Below are positions 28,307 through 37,734 of a stretch of 64,000 bases of DNA, piece by piece; within the stretch, counting starts at the first letter, position 1; each line of letters begins with the position of its first letter. Under the pieces are notes generated by a model. The model worked only from the letters and a program-made list of their open reading frames with translations, ran no database searches and was not told the DNA's origin. The stretch comes from Advenella alkanexedens (lineage in GTDB: Bacteria; Pseudomonadota; Gammaproteobacteria; Burkholderiales; Burkholderiaceae_B): positions 124,001 to 188,000 of the forward strand of contig NZ_JAHSPR010000005.1 of the NCBI RefSeq assembly GCF_019132845.1. The letters are read 5' to 3'. The translations under genes and the position numbers were made by a program.

Positions 28307-29002
28307 ATGAATCGCCATTACTTTAATGATTTAGATGATGATAACGATGACTTTGAAACGGTTCGTGTTTCAAAGTCACCGCCTGTGCCTGAAGCATCAA
28401 GCGCTGCCAAGGCAGGGCGTTCAGGTGACTCTTTCCAAGGTAAGGGGCTGTTTACCCGTAAGAACAGCCAGCCACCACACAACAATAGTCAGGAAACAGT
28501 ACGAACTTCTGACTTGCAAAAAACAAAAAAAGCCACCCAGGCCGCCAATAAAAAAACGGGCCTCTCTTTGCTGGCAAGGGCAGTCAATCTGCTTTCCCAT
28601 CGCGAACATTCAGAGCTTGAATTAGGCCGAAAACTGCTTCCCCATGCAGCATCCCCTGAAGAAGTTGAGCAGGTATTGGAACGACTGAAAAAAGAAAACT
28701 GGCAATCCAACCAACGGTTTACCCAAGTATTTGCACAGCAGAAATCATCAAAATGGGGAACGGCAAAAATCCTTCAGGAATTAAAACAGCATAAACTTAA
28801 TGCTGAAGATATTTCCAACATCAAAGAAGAACTGGAACAAACCGAGCAACAACGTGCTTACGAAGTCTGGCTCAAGAAGTTTCGGGGAGTAAAATATGAA
28901 ACCCCCCAGGAATACGCACGACAAATGCGCTTTTTACTGTCCCGGGGGTTTAGTTCTGATGTGGTGCGGAAGATAGTGGATGGAGATTATTTTGAGGATT
29001 AA
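28307..29002 (+). CDS. recX: RecX, RecA regulator
   Basis: RecX caps and inhibits RecA filaments. The C-terminal 150 residues (about 80-231) show the three-helix repeat pattern of RecX: LLARAVNLLSHREHSELELGRKLLP, VLERLKKENWQSNQRFTQVF, and YEVWLKKFRG...RFLLSRGFSSDVVRKIV. The first about 80 residues are an unusual low-complexity Asp/Ser/Gln/Lys-rich extension not present in typical RecX (about 150-170 residues). It is co-oriented with recA. The ATG start overlaps the end of the palindromic region by only a few bases and lacks a clear ribosome site. Confidence 0.9.
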   Translation: MNRHYFNDLDDDNDDFETVRVSKSPPVPEASSAAKAGRSGDSFQGKGLFTRKNSQPPHNNSQETVRTSDLQKTKKATQAANKKTGLSLLARAVNLLSHREHSELELGRKLLPHAASPEEVEQVLERLKKENWQSNQRFTQVFAQQKSSKWGTAKILQELKQHKLNAEDISNIKEELEQTEQQRAYEVWLKKFRGVKYETPQEYARQMRFLLSRGFSSDVVRKIVDGDYFED

Positions 29003-29064
29003 TCTCGCCAATAAGCCATTGAAACGCTAAGGCCTTTTCTTCCGGAACATTTGTCGTTCAGCCA

Positions 29065-30480
29065 TCAGTTGCGGGTTTCTGCCAGAATACGCTCGGCTTC
29101 CTCTTTAACCCTTGCCGGTGCTGTTCCACCAATATGATTGCGTGAAGATACGGAACCTTCCAGCGTTAACACTTCAAACACATCCTCTTCAATGCTGGCA
29201 TTGAATTCCTGCAATTGCTCAAGGCTTAAGTCAGCCAGGTCACAACCGGACTCTTCACATTTTCTGACGGCCAGTGCAACAGTTTCATGGGCATCCCTGA
29301 AAGGCAGGCCTTTTTTAACCAGGTAGTCAGCCAGATCGGTCGCTGTGGAAAAACCCTGCAGGGCAGCGGCACGCATGTTTTCAGGCTTGACCTTGATGCC
29401 ACCCACCATGTCAGCAAAAATGGTCAGTGTGTCCCGTAAGGTATCGGCCGAATCAAACAGGCCTTCCTTGTCTTCCTGATTATCTTTGTTGTAGGCCAGG
29501 GGCTGGCCTTTCATCAGGGTTAGCAAGCCAATCAGATTGCCGTTGACACGTCCGGTTTTGCCTCGGGCCAGTTCGGGTACATCGGGGTTTTTCTTTTGTG
29601 GCATGATGGAACTGCCTGTGCAGAAACGGTCTGCCAGTTCAATAAAGCCGACACGGGGACTCATCCACAGAATCAATTCTTCTGACAGGCGTGAAATATG
29701 GGTCATCACTAATGAAACAACGGCGCAAAACTCGATGGCAAAGTCACGATCGGAAACCGCATCAAGCGAGTTGCGGCATACGCCCTCAAACTGCAGGGTA
29801 TTTGCCACGCGTTCGCGGTCAATCGGGTAAGAGGTGCCAGCCAGGGCAGCAGCGCCCAAGGGCAGTTGATTGACCCGCTTGCGGCAGTCTTGCAGGCGCT
29901 GGGCATCGCGGGCAAACATTTCGGCGTAGGCCAGCAGATGATGGCCGAAAGTAACGGGTTGGGCAACCTGAAGGTGGGTAAAGCCGGGCATGATCGTATC
30001 GTGGTGCTCTAGCGCAACGGTTGCCAGTGCCTGGCGCAGTTGCACCAGCAACTGGCTGGAAATATCAATTTCCTCACGCAGCCATAAGCGAATATCGGTG
30101 GCTACCTGGTCGTTTCGTGAGCGTCCTGTATGCAGGCGCTTACCCGCATCTCCGATCAATTCAACCAGACGTTTTTCAATATTCAGGTGAACATCCTCAA
30201 GATCAAGCAACCACTCGAACTGGCCCTGTTCAATTTCAGTCAGGATTTGCTGCATGCCTTTTTGAATATCGGCAAGATCTTGAGCAGAAATGACCCCAAC
30301 ATGAGCCAGCATATCAGCGTGGGCCAAGGAACCCTGAATATCAAAGCGTGCCAGCCGTTTGTCAAAATCAACCGAAGCGGTATAGCGTTTGACCAGATCG
30401 GAGACCGGTTCGCTGAAACGGGCAGACCAGGCCTGTGCCTTGTTGTCAAATTGATTTTGCGAAGATGTATTGTTGGTCAT
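29065..30480 (-). CDS. argH: Argininosuccinate lyase
   Basis: ArgH splits argininosuccinate into arginine and fumarate, the last step of arginine synthesis. The 471 residues match the fumarase/aspartase superfamily member. Visible motifs are [37 protein letters not shown] and the signature loop [17 protein letters not shown] with the catalytic Ser. It is monocistronic, convergent with recX. Confidence 0.98.
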   Translation of the reverse strand: MTNNTSSQNQFDNKAQAWSARFSEPVSDLVKRYTASVDFDKRLARFDIQGSLAHADMLAHVGVISAQDLADIQKGMQQILTEIEQGQFEWLLDLEDVHLNIEKRLVELIGDAGKRLHTGRSRNDQVATDIRLWLREEIDISSQLLVQLRQALATVALEHHDTIMPGFTHLQVAQPVTFGHHLLAYAEMFARDAQRLQDCRKRVNQLPLGAAALAGTSYPIDRERVANTLQFEGVCRNSLDAVSDRDFAIEFCAVVSLVMTHISRLSEELILWMSPRVGFIELADRFCTGSSIMPQKKNPDVPELARGKTGRVNGNLIGLLTLMKGQPLAYNKDNQEDKEGLFDSADTLRDTLTIFADMVGGIKVKPENMRAAALQGFSTATDLADYLVKKGLPFRDAHETVALAVRKCEESGCDLADLSLEQLQEFNASIEEDVFEVLTLEGSVSSRNHIGGTAPARVKEEAERILAETRN

Positions 30481-30611
30481 AATTATGCGGGAGTATGAAA
30501 AAAAGTAAAAAATTGGAAGAAGAAATTTATACTAATTATAAGTATTTTATTCGTTGAGAAAGCACAACTGTGTTTTAATTAAAAGTTTAATGGATATTTG
30601 ATTTTTCTATC

Positions 30612-32282
30612 ATGGAAGCACCTATTTTAATCGGTTTGGCTCAAATTAATGCAACGGTGGGGCGTTTTGCAGACAATGCGGCGCTTATCGTGCAGGCGGC
30701 ACAAAAGGCTCATGAGCATGGTGTGGATATCCTTGTTTTGCCTGAACTGGCGTTGGTGGGCTATCAACCTGAAGATTTGCTGCTGCGACCCGAATTCATC
30801 CATGCGCAGGCTTCCGAGTTCGAGAAATTATGTGCCAATCTGGCAGGCTTTACCAATCTGCATATATTAATAGGGCATGTTTTCAAAACCCCCAAAGGCA
30901 TACATAATTGTGCTTCGCTGGTGGTTAACGGCAAGGTAGAAGGGGTTTATTTCAAGCAGGAATTACCCAATTATTCCGTCTTTGATGAAAAGCGTTACTT
31001 TACTGCCGGCACAGAACCTTTTGTTTTTACGCTTAAGGGCCATTGTTTTGGCGTGGCTATTTGTGAAGATACCTGGTTGCCTACCGTGCCCCAACAGGCT
31101 GCCCAGGCCGGTGCCCAAACATTGCTGGTGTTGAATGCATCACCTTACACCATGAATAAAGATGATCTGCGTATTGAAGTCATGCAGGGAAATATCTGTG
31201 AACATGGTATGTCTGTTGTTTATTGCAATATGGTAGGTGGACAGGACGAACTGGTTTTTGATGGTAACTCTTTTGTGCTCGATGCACAGGGCCAGCTTGT
31301 TCAGGAACTGAATACTTTTGTCCAGACTCTGGGTATTGTGGAATTAAAAGAAAAACAATTAACGGCAGCACAAGCCTTGCCACTGGCCCAAGTGGACAAT
31401 AGCCTGCCATTCAATAGCTTGCTCAAAAACAATGATGAACCTCTGGAGTCCGAGATCTGGCGCGCATTGGTGCTAGCCACGCAAGACTACCTTGGCAAGA
31501 ACTTTTTTAAAAAAGCCTTGCTGGGTTTGTCAGGCGGCATTGATTCAGCCGTGGTGCTTGCTGTTGCTGTCGATGCCATTGGCGCCCAAAATGTGCAGGC
31601 GGTCATGATGCCGTCAGAATATACGGCAGATATTTCAGTGACTGATTCCCAGGACATGGCACAGCGATTGGGTGTTAGTTACCATGAAATTGCCATTGCC
31701 AGCATGTTTGAGGCTTACCTGAACGCCTTGTCGCCCATTTTCAACAGTCTTCCTGTTGATACAACGGAAGAAAATTTGCAGGCACGTATTCGTGGCACCC
31801 TGTTAATGGCACTTTCCAACAAGTTTGGTTCGGTAGTTTTAACCACTGGCAACAAATCCGAACTGGCAACCGGCTACTGTACCTTGTACGGGGATATGGT
31901 GGGTGGTTTCGCCATGCTTAAAGACTTGCCCAAAACCTGGGTTTACCGCCTTGCCCAATGGCGTAACACTATTACTTCAGTCATTCCTGAAAGAATTATC
32001 ACCCGTCCTCCATCAGCAGAGCTTAGGCCCGATCAAACCGATCAGGACAGTTTGCCCGAGTACGATATCCTGGACGGCATCATTGAACGCATGATGGAAC
32101 AAGACCAGGCGTCAGAAGAAATTATTGCGGCCGGCTATGTCCGTGAAGAGGTTGAGAAAGTGGCCCGTCTATTGAAAATCAATGAATACAAACGTCGCCA
32201 GGGTGCACCTGGCCCGAAATTAACGAGAAGGGCATTTGGACGTGACTGGCGCTATCCAATTACCAATGGATATCGTTTCTAG
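30612..32282 (+). CDS. nadE: Glutamine-dependent NAD+ synthetase
   Basis: NadE amidates nicotinic acid adenine dinucleotide to NAD+ using ammonia from glutamine. The 556-residue protein has an N-terminal nitrilase-type amidase domain (about 1-260) with the Glu-Lys-Cys triad: PELALVGYQPEDLL, VYFKQELPNYSVFDE and GVAICEDTW. The C-terminal ATP-pyrophosphatase synthetase domain (about 280-556) carries GLSGGIDSAVVLA and TGNKSELATGYCTLYGD. It is followed after 64 bp by the P-II gene in the same direction, an arrangement frequent in betaproteobacteria. Confidence 0.97.
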   Translation: MEAPILIGLAQINATVGRFADNAALIVQAAQKAHEHGVDILVLPELALVGYQPEDLLLRPEFIHAQASEFEKLCANLAGFTNLHILIGHVFKTPKGIHNCASLVVNGKVEGVYFKQELPNYSVFDEKRYFTAGTEPFVFTLKGHCFGVAICEDTWLPTVPQQAAQAGAQTLLVLNASPYTMNKDDLRIEVMQGNICEHGMSVVYCNMVGGQDELVFDGNSFVLDAQGQLVQELNTFVQTLGIVELKEKQLTAAQALPLAQVDNSLPFNSLLKNNDEPLESEIWRALVLATQDYLGKNFFKKALLGLSGGIDSAVVLAVAVDAIGAQNVQAVMMPSEYTADISVTDSQDMAQRLGVSYHEIAIASMFEAYLNALSPIFNSLPVDTTEENLQARIRGTLLMALSNKFGSVVLTTGNKSELATGYCTLYGDMVGGFAMLKDLPKTWVYRLAQWRNTITSVIPERIITRPPSAELRPDQTDQDSLPEYDILDGIIERMMEQDQASEEIIAAGYVREEVEKVARLLKINEYKRRQGAPGPKLTRRAFGRDWRYPITNGYRF

Positions 32283-32295
32283 CATCCTCAAATAA

Positions 32296-32685
<390 letters not shown>

Positions 32686-32696
32686 AAAATATAATG

Positions 32697-32723
32697 GCCT
32701 GGTATTCAAGCCCAGGCATTTTT
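32697..32723 (+). terminator. Terminator after the P-II gene
   Basis: GCCTGG (32697-32702) pairs with CCAGGC (32712-32717) and is followed by ATTTTTATG. The short hairpin between convergent genes overlaps the very end of ubiC. Confidence 0.65.
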
Positions 32724-33306
32724 ATGCTACATTCTGTTTTTTGTTTTGACTTGCAGCAGGAATGATTTCATTCCAGAATGCAGGTAAAAAACACTCGGTT
32801 ACCAATAGAGGCTGCCCGTTTTTCCAGAATGTAGACCGTCTGGCAAGTGTTGGTTTGGCTGGTACAGGATGTAAAACCTTGGCCAGCGTGTTGTAAATGG
32901 GCATGGTTCTTTTAACAAGCCCGCATTCAAAGTTTGACCGTACGATGGCCCGATCAGTGTAAAGAATGTCCGCCAAAGGACGGGTTCTTAATTTCCTGAT
33001 GCCTTGCCAAACGCCATGCGAGGCTTTTAATGGAGTCAGACTGCGTGCGGCAACAGCCGGAATGCCATTGATGGACATTATAATTTCACGGACCCATACA
33101 GGACTGGATGCAAACTGCCTGCACGTGCCTGCCTCATCATAGGGCAGGCTTTGTATGCATTCTTTCAATATCCTTATCTCAACAATGCCAAGTTGTCGCA
33201 AACCGCCTGTGAGTGCGCCCGGTCGAAACAACCATTGCTTTTGCAAGCCTTCAAGTTTTGGAGGGGGAGCGGATAACCAGTTGGGAGTATCTGTATAAGT
33301 GTTCAT
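32722..33306 (-). CDS. ubiC: Chorismate pyruvate-lyase
   Basis: UbiC removes pyruvate from chorismate to give 4-hydroxybenzoate, the first step of ubiquinone synthesis. The 194-residue protein shows family elements: WVREIIMSINGIPAVAARSLTPL, the RTRPLADILYTD segment and the C-terminal ARRSTFWKNGQPLLVTECFLP containing the product-binding Glu. No ubiA is adjacent here. It is a short single gene divergent from the pseudouridine synthase. Confidence 0.9.
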   Translation of the reverse strand: MNTYTDTPNWLSAPPPKLEGLQKQWLFRPGALTGGLRQLGIVEIRILKECIQSLPYDEAGTCRQFASSPVWVREIIMSINGIPAVAARSLTPLKASHGVWQGIRKLRTRPLADILYTDRAIVRSNFECGLVKRTMPIYNTLAKVLHPVPAKPTLARRSTFWKNGQPLLVTECFLPAFWNEIIPAASQNKKQNVA

Positions 33307-33392
33307 TACTACAATTGTTCATTTTTTATAAATGGAATATATCAATAATTCACTCAGCATTGAGTTGAAATGCTAAAAAAATTGAGAAATAA

Positions 33393-34118
33393 ATGGAAAA
33401 AGCAAGAATTTCTAAACTCATGTCCGAAAAAGGGATGTGTTCACGCCGTGAGGCAGATGCCTACATTGAACGCGGGTGGGTAAAAGTGGATGGCAGAGTG
33501 GTGGGACTGGGTGACAAAGCCTATCCCAACCAAACGATTACACTTGATAAAATGGCGCAGGCAAGACAAACCGCAAGGGTAACCATTATCCTTAACAAGC
33601 CGGTTGGCTATGTGTCCGGACAGGCTGAAGGCGGGTATCGACCCGCTGCCAGCCTGATCACCCCGGAACGCCAGTTTGATAAAGGCCGTCAACGGTTTGA
33701 GCCCTCTCATCTTCGAGGTCTTGCGCCTGCAGGCAGGCTGGATATCGACTCACAGGGCTTGTTGGTATTGACCCAGGATGGTCGTATTGCCAAGCAGTTA
33801 ATTGGTGAAGACTCAGAGGTGGAAAAAGAATATTTGGTTAGGGTTGAAGGTAGAATGATGGGTAATGGCCTGAGTCTGTTGAATCATGGCCTGACTCTGG
33901 ATGGTCAGGCCTTGCGCCCGGCAGAAGTTTCATGGTTGAATGATGATCAGTTAAAATTTATTTTACATGAAGGCAAAAAACGTCAAATTCGTCGCATGTG
34001 TGAATTGGTTGGCCTGAAAGTGGTTGGCCTTAAACGGGTGCGTATGGGCAATGTCACTCTGGCAGACTTGCCGGTAGGGCAGTGGCGATACCTGAAAGGA
34101 CACGAACGCTTCCTCTAA
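33393..34118 (+). CDS. rRNA pseudouridine synthase, RsuA/RluB/E/F family
   Basis: This enzyme isomerises a specific uridine of rRNA. The 241 residues comprise an N-terminal S4 RNA-binding domain ([29 protein letters not shown]) and a catalytic domain with the essential Asp in [20 protein letters not shown]. The C-terminal motif [27 protein letters not shown] is present. The IILNKPVGY start and the compact length resemble RluF (23S U2604) more than RsuA, but the target position is not certain. Confidence 0.9.
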   Translation: MEKARISKLMSEKGMCSRREADAYIERGWVKVDGRVVGLGDKAYPNQTITLDKMAQARQTARVTIILNKPVGYVSGQAEGGYRPAASLITPERQFDKGRQRFEPSHLRGLAPAGRLDIDSQGLLVLTQDGRIAKQLIGEDSEVEKEYLVRVEGRMMGNGLSLLNHGLTLDGQALRPAEVSWLNDDQLKFILHEGKKRQIRRMCELVGLKVVGLKRVRMGNVTLADLPVGQWRYLKGHERFL

Positions 34119-34135
34119 CATTGATTGGTAATAGT

Positions 34136-34693
34136 ATGAGTATAAAAAAATTTGTAAAATTCACTATACTTGGATCGACTGCTCTGCTTGCCGGTTGCGA
34201 GACCGTAGAGCTATTTCCTGATGGTCGCCAAGGAGGAACTTTGCGGAGCGATGTTCCTGTATTGCCTGCCGAGCAGGTGCCTGTCGTGCAGCCACCTTCG
34301 TTGCCTCAACAGTCCCAGGTTGCCTCTTCCCTGGTCATTTATGTGTCATCCATGACGCCGCTGGCGGGCTATATCCCTGTTCAACAAAGTGGTCAGCTTG
34401 TTTATGTGGATCCAACCCAGACTTTAGTCCGGAATGACTTGCAAAATGCCATTGCCAAACAGGATAGTGCGGGCAATGTTTTTGTTGATTTGCATTTTTC
34501 CCCTCAGGGTAGTGCAAAACTTGCCGATTTTACCAGTCGCAATATTGGTAAAAATCTAACCGTTACCATGAATAACAAGCTGGTTTCCATCCTGGCCATT
34601 AGCCAGGCTATTGATACAGGGCATTTGTTTGTACCCATGAGTACTGCTGCGCAAGCCAGTGATCTTGAACAGCGGATACAGGACGGTGAATAA
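34136..34693 (+). CDS. Lipoprotein with a SecD P1-head-like domain
   Basis: This 185-residue protein has a signal sequence with lipobox LLAGC, predicting lipidation at Cys21. After a Pro/Gln-rich linker, the C-terminal 110 residues resemble the P1 head subdomain of the SecDF translocase: LVRNDLQNAIAKQD, FVDLHFSPQGSAKLADFT and GKNLTVTMNNKLVS, ending ILAISQAIDTGHLFV. SecD itself is a 6-TM protein, so this is a stand-alone soluble version of unknown role. The start 34136 gives a good lipoprotein signal; an in-frame ATG at 34082 overlaps the previous gene. Confidence 0.75.
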   Translation: MSIKKFVKFTILGSTALLAGCETVELFPDGRQGGTLRSDVPVLPAEQVPVVQPPSLPQQSQVASSLVIYVSSMTPLAGYIPVQQSGQLVYVDPTQTLVRNDLQNAIAKQDSAGNVFVDLHFSPQGSAKLADFTSRNIGKNLTVTMNNKLVSILAISQAIDTGHLFVPMSTAAQASDLEQRIQDGE

Positions 34694-34760
34694 TTAAGCG
34701 ATATCAGCTTGTCAATAAAGGCAAATGTGCCCAGCCACGGGTTGATTGACCGGCAACGAT

Positions 34761-34802
34761 AATGGCCTGAGTTGGATATTTTGACAAACTCAGGCCATTT
34801 AC
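34761..34802. terminator. Bidirectional terminator between the lipoprotein gene and xth
   Basis: A perfect 13-bp stem, AATGGCCTGAGTT (34761-34773) with AACTCAGGCCATT (34787-34799), lies between convergent genes. T tracts are short on both sides. Confidence 0.7.
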
Positions 34803-34803
34803 A

Positions 34804-35577
34804 TTAAATGTCGATGGTGGCGATGACCGGGGTATGATCGGAGGGTTGTTCATTCCGGCGTGGTTGTTTATCTATCACGCATTCAGTACATAAATCCCGC
34901 AATGGCTTTGAAAGCAGAATATGATCAATTCGCAAACCGGCATTGCGCCGGAATCCCATCATGCGGTAATCCCACCAGCTAAACGATTTTTCTTCCTGCT
35001 CGAACAGTCGAAACGAATCGCTTAACCCCAAATTGAGCAAGCGCTGGAAAGCCTCACGTTCAGGCGGCGAGACCAAAATGTCACCACTGTATTTCTCATG
35101 GATATCACGGTCCTCCGGAGCCACATTATAATCGCCCAAAACCGCCAAATTGGGATATTTCTGAAGTTGTTGTTCCAGGTATTGATGCAAGGCCTTGAAC
35201 CATTCAAGTTTATAGGCATATTTTTCACTGTCCAGTGAGCTGCCATTTGGGCAGTAGGCACAAATGATCCGTATGTCTCCGATTGAAGAGGGGACGGTAA
35301 TGCTGACCAGTCTTTGCTGTTCATCAGGGAAAAACGGGTTGTTCAGCGTGATATCAAATGGTTTCTGTCTGGAAATAATGGCTACACCGTTATAGGTCTT
35401 CTGACCGGTCCAAGCACATTCATAGCCCAGTTCTTTAAAGGCATCAAGCGGAAATTTATCGGTTTCCTGCTTCAGTTCCTGAAGACACAGGGCATCAACG
35501 GGGTTTTCCTGTAGCCAGGCAATCACTTGTGGCAATCTTACCTTTAGTGAGTTGACGTTCCAGGTTGCAATTTTCAT
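34804..35577 (-). CDS. xth: Exodeoxyribonuclease III (AP endonuclease)
   Basis: ExoIII-family enzymes incise abasic sites and degrade 3' ends during base excision repair. The 257 residues begin MKIATWNVNSLKVRLPQV. They contain the metal-binding Glu in LCLQELKQE, the catalytic GDYNVAPEDRDIHE motif (Asp and Asn), WWDYR and the C-terminal SDHTPVIATI with the catalytic Asp-His pair. It is divergent from the thiolase gene. Confidence 0.95.
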   Translation of the reverse strand: MKIATWNVNSLKVRLPQVIAWLQENPVDALCLQELKQETDKFPLDAFKELGYECAWTGQKTYNGVAIISRQKPFDITLNNPFFPDEQQRLVSITVPSSIGDIRIICAYCPNGSSLDSEKYAYKLEWFKALHQYLEQQLQKYPNLAVLGDYNVAPEDRDIHEKYSGDILVSPPEREAFQRLLNLGLSDSFRLFEQEEKSFSWWDYRMMGFRRNAGLRIDHILLSKPLRDLCTECVIDKQPRRNEQPSDHTPVIATIDI

Positions 35578-35681
35578 GTATGAATAAATCCTTTGAGATA
35601 GAAGGCGATCTGGGTTAAATTTAAAGGCTATTTTAGTTCAAAATAATGTTTACGTTTTTTTTTACCCAAAGGAGTGAAGAG

Positions 35682-36863
35682 ATGAGCGGCATTTTCGTGG
35701 TTTCTGGTGTTAGAACGGCTATTGGCACTTTTGGTGGTTCCTTAAAAGATGTGCCGCCCTGTGAATTGGGTAGCACGGTAATTAAGGAGGCGCTTGCCAG
35801 GGCAAATCTTGCCGGGTCCGATGTGGGGCATGTTGTCATTGGTCATGTCGCCAATACCGAGCCCCGTGATATGTATGTTTCCCGTGTGGCATCCGTAAAC
35901 GCGGGTGTCTCCATCGAAACTCCCGCGCTCAATGTGAACCGTCTTTGCGGATCGGGATTGCAGGCCATTGTATCTGCCGCGCAAAGCATCATGCTGGGAG
36001 ATACATCGGTGGCCGTGGCAGGCGGTGTTGAAAACATGAGTCGTGCTCCCTATATACTGCCGGCCCATCGTTTTGGCGCCCGTATGGGAGATAGCGTTGC
36101 CATGGACATGATGACAGGGGCTTTGTCGGATCCTTTTGAAAATATCCATATGGGGGTCACCGCCGAAAATGTGGCAAAGAAATTCGAAATCACCCGTGAA
36201 GAGCAGGATGCCTTGGCTCTGGAATCACATCGCCGGGCCATTCATGCCATTGATAACGGTTACTTTAAAGAGCAAATTGTTCCAATCGTACAAAAATCAC
36301 GTAAAGGTGATGTAATATTCGATACCGACGAACATGTGCGCCGCGATATCACCCTTGAAGGCCTGTCAAAACTAAAACCGGTTTTTGTTCGCGAAAACGG
36401 TACGGTAACCGCAGGCAATGCTTCAGGCATTAACGATGGTTCTGCGGCTGTGGTGCTCATGAATGAGGAAATGGTCAGGGAACGCAATGCCAAGCCGCTT
36501 GCCCGTCTGGTGGCTTATGCGCATGCGGGCGTAGAGCCCGGGTTAATGGGAATCGGTCCGGTGCCGGCAACGCAAAAAGCATTGGCCAAGGCCGGTCTTA
36601 CCATTAATGATATGGATATCATAGAGGCTAATGAAGCTTTTGCGGCACAAGCCTGTGCCGTCAGCAAAGCGTTGGGGTTTGATCCGGCAAAGGTCAATCC
36701 CAACGGCAGTGGCATTAGTCTGGGGCACCCTATTGGGGCAACCGGCACTATTATTACAGTAAAAGCCTTGTACGAGCTGCAACGTATTCAGGGCAAGTAC
36801 GCACTGGTTACCATGTGTATTGGTGGTGGTCAGGGTATTGCAGCGATTTTTGAGCGAGTTTAA
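35682..36863 (+). CDS. Acetyl-CoA C-acyltransferase (thiolase, BktB/PhaA-like)
   Basis: This biosynthetic/degradative thiolase condenses or cleaves acyl-CoA with acetyl-CoA. The 393-residue protein has the nucleophilic Cys89 in NRLCGSGLQA, the GHPIGATG His motif and the C-terminal CIGGGQGIA Cys motif. The sequence style (NRLCGSGLQAIVSAAQ) resembles BktB beta-ketothiolase of Cupriavidus. The start 35682 follows GGAGTGA at 35671; the longer frame from 35646 lacks a site. Its stop overlaps the start of the following gene (TAATG), so the two are translationally coupled. Confidence 0.92.
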   Translation: MSGIFVVSGVRTAIGTFGGSLKDVPPCELGSTVIKEALARANLAGSDVGHVVIGHVANTEPRDMYVSRVASVNAGVSIETPALNVNRLCGSGLQAIVSAAQSIMLGDTSVAVAGGVENMSRAPYILPAHRFGARMGDSVAMDMMTGALSDPFENIHMGVTAENVAKKFEITREEQDALALESHRRAIHAIDNGYFKEQIVPIVQKSRKGDVIFDTDEHVRRDITLEGLSKLKPVFVRENGTVTAGNASGINDGSAAVVLMNEEMVRERNAKPLARLVAYAHAGVEPGLMGIGPVPATQKALAKAGLTINDMDIIEANEAFAAQACAVSKALGFDPAKVNPNGSGISLGHPIGATGTIITVKALYELQRIQGKYALVTMCIGGGQGIAAIFERV

Positions 36864-37642
36864 TGGCAAGCAGAAAACTGGAACCCCATCCTGTACATGA
36901 TACACCTTCAATGTCAGAACAGGATGGCATACGTTATTTACATTTCGACAGTGTCTGGATGCAAGGTGCCATGCAGGTTTCCAAACCTTCACGCCTTGTT
37001 TTTGAATATACCGAGCAAATGATGGCCTGGTTGCTGTTCCTGTCTCCACCCAAAGATAAAAGCATTGGCATTTTGGGTCTTGGAGCAGGGGCATTAACGC
37101 GTTTTTGCCTCAGGCATACGCAAAGCCAGGTAATCACTGTGGAGTGGAATCCGATGGTGACGGCAATATGCCAGTCTTATTTCCGTCTGGGCCATCACAA
37201 AAGGCACTCCATGATTCATGAGGATGCCCATGAGTGGGTGACCGATCCCCTCAACCATGACAGCTGTTCTGTGCTCATGGTGGATTTATATGATTACACC
37301 GCCCAAGGGCCGGTATGCAATTCATTAGTGTTTTATCAGGGATGTCACCGCGTGTTGGGTGATTTGGGTATTGCTGTCATCAACCTTTTTGGACATCACC
37401 CCAGTTTCCATTCCAACATCAGGAATATCAATAAAGCTTTTGCAAACAGGGTGATCATGTTTCCTGAAACCGAGGATGGTAACCGGATCATTCTGGCTTT
37501 TACCGGACCAGCGCTGGAAATTGAGGCAGAAGTGTTGGCCGCACGGGCGGTCGATGTCGAGCGTCGTTATGGTCTGCCTGCAACAAAATGGATAAAGGCT
37601 TTGTCTGTAGAGCCTCAAGCTGATGGTTTATTGAAGTTTTAG
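36863..37642 (+). CDS. Spermidine-synthase-like class I methyltransferase-fold protein
   Basis: This 259-residue protein has the Rossmann fold of polyamine aminopropyltransferases. It contains IGILGLGAGALTRF (nucleotide-binding glycine loop), VITVEWNPMVTAICQSYF (acidic Glu after strand 2), EDAHEWV and VLMVDLYDY (the DD-like catalytic region of SpeE reads D-L-Y-D). It lacks the usual N-terminal beta-strand domain and its active-site motif is altered, so true spermidine synthesis is doubtful. It is translationally coupled to the thiolase, a pairing whose logic I do not know. Confidence 0.75.
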   Translation: MASRKLEPHPVHDTPSMSEQDGIRYLHFDSVWMQGAMQVSKPSRLVFEYTEQMMAWLLFLSPPKDKSIGILGLGAGALTRFCLRHTQSQVITVEWNPMVTAICQSYFRLGHHKRHSMIHEDAHEWVTDPLNHDSCSVLMVDLYDYTAQGPVCNSLVFYQGCHRVLGDLGIAVINLFGHHPSFHSNIRNINKAFANRVIMFPETEDGNRIILAFTGPALEIEAEVLAARAVDVERRYGLPATKWIKALSVEPQADGLLKF

Positions 37643-37734
37643 GCGATGTCTTGGCACATGCTGGTTTTTACCAGTGTTACGGGTAAATGGCATGTGTGAG
37701 AATTTGGAATTATTATTTAGTCTGTGGAGTTGTC

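Noticed and set aside
34082-34135. Upstream ATG for the SecD-like lipoprotein
   Set aside because: It lies within the preceding gene and would bury the lipoprotein signal peptide.
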